Shown: one piece after another, positions 56,901 through 64,000 of the stretch
How the letters are laid out: each line of letters opens with the position of its first letter
Numbering within the stretch: the stretch's first letter is position 1
Assembly: GCF_018139145.2 (NCBI RefSeq)
Contig: NC_059476.1
Location: 3,967,501 to 4,031,500 of the forward strand
DNA from: Gymnogyps californianus
Taxonomy: Eukaryota; Chordata; Aves; Accipitriformes; Cathartidae
Length of the DNA stretch: 64,000 nucleotides
Direction of reading: 5' to 3'
Notes under the pieces: model-generated
What the model saw: the letters and a program-made list of their open reading frames with translations, nothing else
Database searches by the model: none
What the model was told of the DNA's origin: nothing
Made by a program: the position numbers and the translations under genes

Positions 56901-59900
56901 GGAGGAGGGAAGTGATCTGAACACCAAAATGGCTTGCAAATAGCTGTGATCAGAGTACTTATACAAGTAAATGTAATGCGTTGCACAAATAGAGATGTAT
57001 GTTCGATTTCCTCCTTTGAATAGTGAAATTCAAGTCTCATCTCTCAAGTGAATTATTTGAGTTATAGATGGATGGGATGGGAGCATTACTGATTTTTCCT
57101 GTTCAAGATTCATTAGTCCAGTGAACACTAGTAGGAACAGGAGTCCACAACCCAGTACATAGGGCACTCAGTTTGAAAGGGAATGGGCTGAATGGGATCT
57201 GTCTTAAACCTAATGACTGTTTGGCTTGACGTACAGAGGAGAGATGCTCTAAAGGCAATCTAAAACCTATTATATATTGAGTTGCTGCATCTCTGGGAAG
57301 TTATCAAATCCTGTTAATCCTAAAATCAGACCTTAACGAAATTTATTTGAGAGATCACAACTTCTGCGTTTATCTGCTTGTCATACTATTTGCAATATAG
57401 AGCTCTGTCTTTTTGTGATCTTCTGTGGTGGTATCATCTGACTAAGAATATAGCAAGCCCTTGGACAAAATGAATCCTTAGGTTGACTTTCTGCTGTTGT
57501 GTGTGAGTGTTTGCAGTGTAGCTGAATTAGCCAGCTACCAGGACAGTAGACAGCTGGAAATCTCGAGTTTCAGGCAATCCCATGTGAGAAGTGCACGTAC
57601 AGAAATGGTTTTGGTTGATTCTGCTTAAAGATTATTTGGTTCAATCTGAACAGTGACTTTTTTAAGACCAAATGTGCTTTGGAAGCATTGCTTGAGAGAT
57701 TGAGGTTAGAGCGTTGGTTGGTTTTATTTATGTGGGGTAAAAATAGGGGAGATTTTAGAAGGAATGGCGGTATATGCATAATGATGTTGATTTTAGTACA
57801 AATTGAACTCTGCACCTACTTCTGGAAGATAACAAAAAATGGGACTCTTTTCCCATAATTGCGGTTAAATAACTGCCCTGTGGCTGCATTTCTGGTGTCA
57901 AAATTAACTAAATATATTTTGCAGTGCTTTTATTGCAACTGGCAAGTGAGCAAGTCACTAATAGTAACAGAGCCGTTGTGTAATCAAAGCTAATCCTTAC
58001 TCATAAGAATCGGAGTCAAAAGCCTATAATCCTACTGTAGGCTACATTCCTCTGTAGGTTTCCTCTTAATATCTCTTGCTTTTTGCTCCTTGTGAACTGT
58101 TTTCTGTATTTTTAGATTAAATTCTTGACCTAAAATTTGTATTGGTTTTTTTTTGAGTTTTTTTTTCCAGGGGGAATGTGTTCTTTGAGTTTGCCTGAGT
58201 GCCCTCTTCATTGCATAGCAGTCTGCCGTTATGTCTTCAAAGACAATCACAGTACTGGCAGCGCTTACACATTTCATTGCAAGCCTTGCTCTTTTTGCTG
58301 CATTGCTCACATTCCGGATTTTTAGATTCCTGCTTTATTTCTGAGAGTCTCAGCTTTTATTTAATAAAATAAGAGGAAATAAAGTCTTTGTGGCTGTGGA
58401 GAGAGGCCTACCATAAAGGCATATAAAACAGAGAAAAATAAAAGAACTTCAAATTCAGTCCTGTGTTTTTGCAGACCTGATTCAGAAGTTTTGAATACTT
58501 CCAGCTTAATATCTTAACATTTGGTTTACAATGGATTGTGGTTAAAAGGGACATTGTGCACATGCACACATAGGTGTTTGCAAAGGCTTTTTGTCTTTTG
58601 CTGTCGTTGAACAAGTGCATCTAAGTCCTCTGCACTAAACTGTTCATTGGTTAGTGGTTCTGATAACAGTTGCTGGAGATTAATTACAACTCTTTAGTGC
58701 CTGTATATGCTGATTTCCTGATGTACTGAGTTTGTCAAATCAGTAATTAATAAGTAAGGGCTGTTCTGTGGCTTCTTGCACAGAGGTGTTTTTTTTTTTT
58801 TTTTGGAGTAACTTACATCAATTGTGATCCCCAACTTTAATGCATGGCTTCGGTGCCTGTACTGGAATGGACTGTAGATCCATCCAGTGTGCTAACCAGT
58901 CCCTACCAGCGGCTAATATCTCAAATTGGAGAAAACAGACCGCAGGCAAACCACAGCGCTCACAGACTGTTCACCAGCTCTGTGCGTGGCTGTGTGGGAA
59001 AATTCTTCTCCGAGACTTGTCGGCGATCATCTTACGGCCTGGAGCATGAGAGTGAATACTTCTTATTATCTTGATTTGAATGGACACAAGTTCTATAAAA
59101 GGTAGAGTTGTCCCCCACCCTGGCTGGCTTGTGTGCCTGACGTGGGGCAGGAGGGCTCTCTGCAAAGGCAGCCTGCCTCTTTGGGTAATAAGATGCCAGG
59201 AAGGAGTGGAGAGCGGCACAGCAAGCCAGCCCAAGCGGGTCTCGTTGCACTCTGCTGTGAGTGGATGACTACTGTATCATAGATGGTAGTGCTAAATAGG
59301 AGAATTAGCTAGAAAAAGCGTTGCTTAAACTAAAATGGAACATTTTCTGTGCAATTTTTTCTTCTCCCTTTCTCCATCTGCACATCTCTGACTGATCCAG
59401 GTGATACGAGAAATCCAATCCTGAAGTGGCAGCACGTTAACCAGCAGAAGGGTCACGTAGCAGCCAAAGCAGTAGGTTACTTTTGTGCATCTGTGTATAT
59501 GATACGATTCAGCCGTTAGATCCCTTCTCCCCTGCCCCGGGAGGCAGCTCTCAGAGGTTACACTTTGAAGCACGCTGCCGAGCCTCTGCTCTCTGTTCTG
59601 CCCTGTTCTGTGCCCAGCACTCCTTCAAGCTGGGCAGGAGATCCCTGGACAGGACCCTTTGTGTAGGGGTCACAGTTCCTGCCTCTGGACTGGTTTTGCT
59701 ATTATCATTAATGTGTTTGGGCTTGGTGTAACTTGTTCTGTGGGAAGGAAGCAGACCAGCAGCGCAGCTTGGCATAGCGGGTTACAGGTAGGGTCAGCAC
59801 TGTCACATTGGAAGTTCCCAGGTGAGCTTTGAGCAAGGACAGATGGACCATGGCTCTAGGCAACACTTAAGCCCTAGGTCAGGCCTTCTGAAATCACCAA

Positions 59901-61020
59901 AAGTCAATTTATTGTTTTTCTCTCCTCTCTTCCTTTCTCCTTCATCTGTTTTTCCCATAAACTACTTAGAGTTGCTCATTTTTGGGTATTTTTCCTTTCT
60001 GAAACTTCATATAATTCTTGCAAATATGATCTGGGGTGTTGAAGGACAGTAAAAGGAACCAGAAATCCTTTTCTAGCCAAAGAATAGCCAGCATGTGAAA
60101 CAAAGCTGCTTTAAAATCTTTTTTTTCTGCCTAAAATTAAAAAATGGTTAAAACTGATGGGAGACTACAGTGTTATCAATGATGAATTGAATGAGTAAGT
60201 TTGTAGATGGACATGCATTGGTGATTAATTTGATCGGAAAACAAGATTTATGACCAGTCTGCAAGGTACTCATACTGGTTTAAACTGTAATGAAATTACT
60301 TAATTTTCTGTTCAAGTTATGTAATGCTGGTGGAACAGAGATCAATATCTGTTTCAAGTTTGTTGTTTTTCTTCCAGTTGTTTTAGGTGGAAAAGAAGAC
60401 TAGAAAAAAGTTTATTTCTGAAGTTTTGAGCTTGTTAGAGCTTCAGGTACCAAACTCCCAGTTGGATACAGTACCATACTCATTCTTTCACCTGCGACAA
60501 TCAACACTTCATTATCACTTGCTTTATAATCTGGAAACTTAATTACTACCATCAATTACTGCCACTGAGCAACAATTTCCCACCACTTATCCTTCCCTAA
60601 CATAATACATGTACTAAACTCCATGCTCAGTGTAGAAATGAACTAGAAAACTTTCCATGGAGTTTCAGACAGGTATTTTGGATTTGTCTGTTCATTGGAA
60701 GTATCCTGTAATACTGCGTATTGTTATATGCCGCCTCTTCTGTTTCCAAATAAACTATGGTAGTGAAGTGTGAAACCAAAACCACTTGATACACTGTGTC
60801 TTGAAGTCACAGGGAATTAAAATAAAAAGCTTTATTGTCTAACAAAGAATGCTTATTGCTTGTCATCAGCAACAATAGATTTTTTCCTTGCTCTTAGAGT
60901 TTGAAAATCTCTGCCAGTACACAACCATGAATGAAGAGTTTTTACACAGACCAAATTCTTTTTTTTTTCTTTATTTTTTTTTTTTATATTAGTAGGAGTT
61001 TTGTCTATTTTGGAATGCAG
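53901..61020. other. Intergenic, no gene supported
   Basis: Holds a (GTTT)n microsatellite (54462–54488), a T16 run (58789–58804), and a 76-codon open frame at 58844–59074 followed by TATAAAAGG at 59094. None of this makes a gene that I can recognise. Confidence 0.5.
54462..54488. repeat. (GTTT)n microsatellite
   Basis: A T7 run followed by three or four TTTG/GTTT units, ending in TTTTTT. Confidence 0.75.
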
Positions 61021-61039
61021 GACTTCACTTGAAGCTTTA

Positions 61040-61235
61040 TTTTAAATCTAGAGGGGCTCTACAGAATGAGAAGTACACAAAGCATTGGAATAGATCTTAT
61101 AGAGAGGTTGTGGTGTCTCCACCTGTGGAAGTTGGTTGGCCTCAGAAGTCATTAGGTATCATGATCCTGTTTGTGGCTTGGGATGAACCAAATGACCTCA
61201 AAAAGTCCCGCAAAATTCTATTATTTTGTGATTAA
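61040..61235 (+). mobile_element. CR1 LINE 3'-end fragment
   Basis: Reads in forward orientation: AGAGAGGTTGTGGTGTCTCC, then GGATGAACCAAATGACCTC and a terminal TTCTATTATTTTGTGATT. This matches the CR1 tail 'gaggttgtggagtctcc ... tagatgacctc ... ttctatgattctgtgatt', including the 8-bp terminal repeat type. Confidence 0.8.
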
Positions 61236-62640
61236 GTAGTAACTTGCCAAAGTTTGCTCTCATACGTATCTTGTATAAACCCAGGCTCGTACCACTCCAG
61301 TGAGATAAGGATTTATACCAGGACGTTTCAGAAGCAAATAAGGAAGCCCTGGAAAAATCCAATGGCAGTTTCTCTTCTGGCACCTCATTTGTTTTTTGAC
61401 TCCACAGTCTGAAGAGGCAATGAAAAAAAATAGAAGAGACAGAACTATAAATATAAAGACATCAAAGGAAAGACACAGTGGATGAGTATAATGAATGGCA
61501 AAAGATGATTCAGCAGGGAGGAAATGTCAGCATATATTATGCATAAGAGACAAATAGCTCTTTAAAATCAACAGTTTATTTAGCTGAACTTTGTTCATTG
61601 CAAACATGAGCTAAAGGATCAAAAAGAGTTAGAATGCACTTCATATCTGTTAGCGTCTGATAATAAAGATTGAATTGGTGAATATTATGGCGAGTTTCCA
61701 CCAGTTCAAGTCATTGCCTCTTCTTTCACGTACATACATTTTCTAAACCGTAGCAATTAACACTTGTGATTCTGAACAACCCCCTTAATGTGAATAGATT
61801 TATTTTTTTTTTAATATTAAACTGAGTTGCATATAATACATCTCTTTTGCAAACGGAGGTGCTTTGGATAGCAATAAACATCCTCTTCCTGCTATCAGGA
61901 GTTTGGCCCTGTGACCTGTCTTCAACTTGTAGCTGTCTTACTCTTGTGTAGCTGGTGATAGGAATTGGTATTTACTAACTCTGCAGACCAGGTGAAACAC
62001 TGAGATCCAGTAGAAAATGACAAAAGCTCCAGCGGAAACTTTGCAGCATTTTGCACACATTTTATGGTGCAGAATGGTGTTTTACTCTATTCCAGCTTTC
62101 AAGAACTGACTGAAGAGTAATTTTGTATTTAAACTAAGTAGACATTTTAAACTGGCTGAAGGACTTTATCTGTCAACATTTGTGCCTCCTGTCAAATGGC
62201 TAAACCTTGCCCTCCAATGTATTTGCAATTTCCTTTCAACTATCACGCGTTTGCAGAAAGTAGATGGCCCATATGCTACTTCCGGCAAATCTGTTACTTC
62301 ATTTAAGCCAGAAAGGGTCATTAGCTTTAGTTTAGTCTTGCATTTAACATATACTCCAGGATTTCACCTGGCTATCTTATTTTTGAGTGCAATCACTTTT
62401 CATTGAGGAGGAAGAATCTGAGTTCCATTTATTAAAACAGTCTTTGTTCTCATGTACGAGGAGAATATAGTCAGAGATAATCTTCATCTCCCAGTCTCTT
62501 GATATTACAGAAAAGCAGCTATCTTGAGAGCTGGCTTTCAAGTAGGATGGAAAAATCAGAGATTTTTTTTCCCTCATGAAACTTCATTTTTAATTTTTAA
62601 GTAATTGGAAAATATGAACAAAAAATAATTGGAGGAGGTT
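61236..62640. other. Intergenic, nothing recognised
   Basis: AT-rich sequence after the CR1 tail. Open frames are short, and no repeat or motif cluster stood out. Confidence 0.5.
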
Positions 62641-62649
62641 GTGCATTTG

Positions 62650-63090
62650 TGATCACTGCAAATAAACTTTAAATAAATTACAGATGGCTTTTTTATTAGC
62701 AAAATGTTGAAAATGCCTCAATTGACAAATATATTTAGCTAGAGAGTATGGCAAAGTGATGAGCAAGTCAACAAAGCAAACCAAAAATAAGAGCGTATTC
62801 TCTTTGTAGAGGATGCACACTAATTGCAACTGTTGACAGAGGAGCACAGTCATCAGAAGCAGCGGATTAATCTGCACATAACGAGGACGAGGCTCAAAGC
62901 AGGAGGAAAAGTTTCAATAACAACAATGGGAGCATTGTTGGGAAAAATGCAGAAAACCCATCTGCTGAAGACATGTGACTGAGTCAAACACAAAAATGCA
63001 GAGGAGAACTGTGCATCCCCGAGAGCAATCTGGTACTCAGCTGAGAGAAGATCTGAGCTAGAGACAGGCCGGACCTGTCTTCTGAACACC
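62650..63090. promoter_or_regulatory. Candidate distal enhancer block with paired SOX site
   Basis: Centre at 62921–62940: CAACAATG-GGAG-CATTGTTG, a perfect inverted pair of SOX-type motifs with a 4-base spacer. The surrounding sequence has TAAT and GATTA motifs and a TGACTGAGTCA-like AP-1 site near 62976. No coding or repeat signature. Confidence 0.35.
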
Positions 63091-63231
63091 TTTCTAATGG
63101 GGCGGGGGGGAGGAAGATACTAAAAAGAAATTTCAAATAAAAAGTTCCCACTTGTTCAGTTGATGGAGTGACCTTTCTAGAAACTCTTATGCATTTCCAA
63201 CCTCTGAGTCTTAGGTTTGAAATATGAATTT

Positions 63232-63275
63232 AAAGGGGGGGAGGGGAAGGGGGGGAAGAGGAGGTAGAAGGGGAG
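63232..63275. repeat. Purine-only G-rich tract
   Basis: Forty-odd bases of G and A with a single T, including G7, G4, G7 and G4 runs. It could form a G-quadruplex or triplex. Confidence 0.8.
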
Positions 63276-64000
63276 TGTGTCATTTCTTTTGGTATTTTGT
63301 TTCCAGCTCTATCCTTTGATCTCTGCAGCAGTGTAGTTCAGACAATCTGTAGAAATATTGCTAAACCAAGTTACTTTGTTATATTTTACTTCAGCCATTT
63401 GTCAGCATATGCCATAAAAATTTTAGTTTTCTCTCTTGATCTTTATCAGAGATTGCCGTTTCTCTTTGATGTTTCCCTCCTTATTTGACATTTGGGTCTG
63501 GTTTCCCATTTAATTATCTAACTCTCTATTGCTATTTTAGTTTAAAAGTTCACTGCAATATTTTACTTCTCCTGTTTCTCAGTCCATTCCTCTGTGCTCC
63601 AGCTGAGGCACAAGAGAATGATGAGGGTAGTCACCATGTCACGGAGTTCTGTGCCTGAGCCCTCCTGTGAACAGAGGGGAGCGCAGACCCGTTGGTCAGT
63701 AAGGGTGGGCTGCAAATGTGAGCTCAAATGCTGCGTCTCCTAAATCAAAATTTCCAGGGGCCATTCTTTAATTAAATGGTAAACTTAGACCATTTCATGT
63801 CGGTTTGGAAGTCTGAAATGTAAACAGCAATGCAGTCAAAATAGCTGTAAAATACATCATTTAATACAGTCACAGTTCCTACAAACCACCTTATGAAAAT
63901 ACCAGCCTCACTGGTTAGCTGTGTCAGAAAGCAGAAGGAATTCCTCACATTTTGTAGCCTAGTCGAGAAGGAGATTTGCCCTCAAGAGAGACAAGCTGAA
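63276..64000. other. Intergenic to window end, nothing recognised
   Basis: Mixed AT-rich sequence with a slightly GC-richer part at 63590–63730. No gene or repeat seen. Confidence 0.5.

Noticed and set aside
58844..59102. 76-codon frame followed by a TATAAAAGG motif
   Set aside because: The TATA-like motif lies after the frame rather than before it, and the translation is not recognisable.
1..64000. CRISPR arrays, prokaryotic operons, integrated viruses
   Set aside because: No regularly spaced direct repeats, no dense coding and no paired long terminal repeats were seen. The spliced genes and CR1 copies show a vertebrate chromosome.

Overview
This is a vertebrate nuclear window, most likely from a bird. 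The reasons are compact introns, sparse interspersed repeats, CR1 retroposon relics as the main recognisable repeats, and the gene order EDRF1–TEX36. It holds two protein-coding genes arranged head to head and then a long non-coding interval. There is no sign of prokaryotic, viral or CRISPR content.

Left part, minus strand, 1161–25673: EDRF1 (erythroid differentiation regulatory factor 1). I placed 24 coding exons by splice consensus and by codon phase, which stays continuous across all 23 internal junctions. They total 3518 coding nucleotides (about 1172 codons). The start codon is at 25673–25671. The frame is still open at the end of exon 24, so the last coding exon (about 60 residues, judged against my memory of the ~1238-residue human protein), the stop and the 3' UTR lie left of position 1. 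One intron (intron 18) needs a GC-AG donor to keep the conserved residues.

Middle, 25674–29054: a CpG-rich EDRF1 promoter (CCAAT box and GC boxes at about 25870–25917), roughly 2.7 kb of ordinary spacer, and a second, smaller CpG-rich patch just before TEX36 with a good RFX X-box match.

29055–34266, plus strand: TEX36 (testis expressed 36), four coding exons giving a complete 170-residue frame, followed by AATAAA at 34357.

34363–64000: about 30 kb with no coding gene I can support. It holds degraded CR1 copies (38.5–39.0 kb minus; 51.7–53.3 kb plus; 61.0–61.2 kb plus), a fold-back pair of tRNA-derived SINE heads at 39.7 kb beside a MIR-like relic at 40.1 kb, homopolymer and purine tracts, and several stretches dense in transcription-factor-like motifs, including a SOX-type inverted repeat at 62.9 kb. 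By the human gene order as I remember it, CTBP2 lies further to the right, so this interval may be its distal regulatory landscape. That is inference. I did not find a novel biological system.
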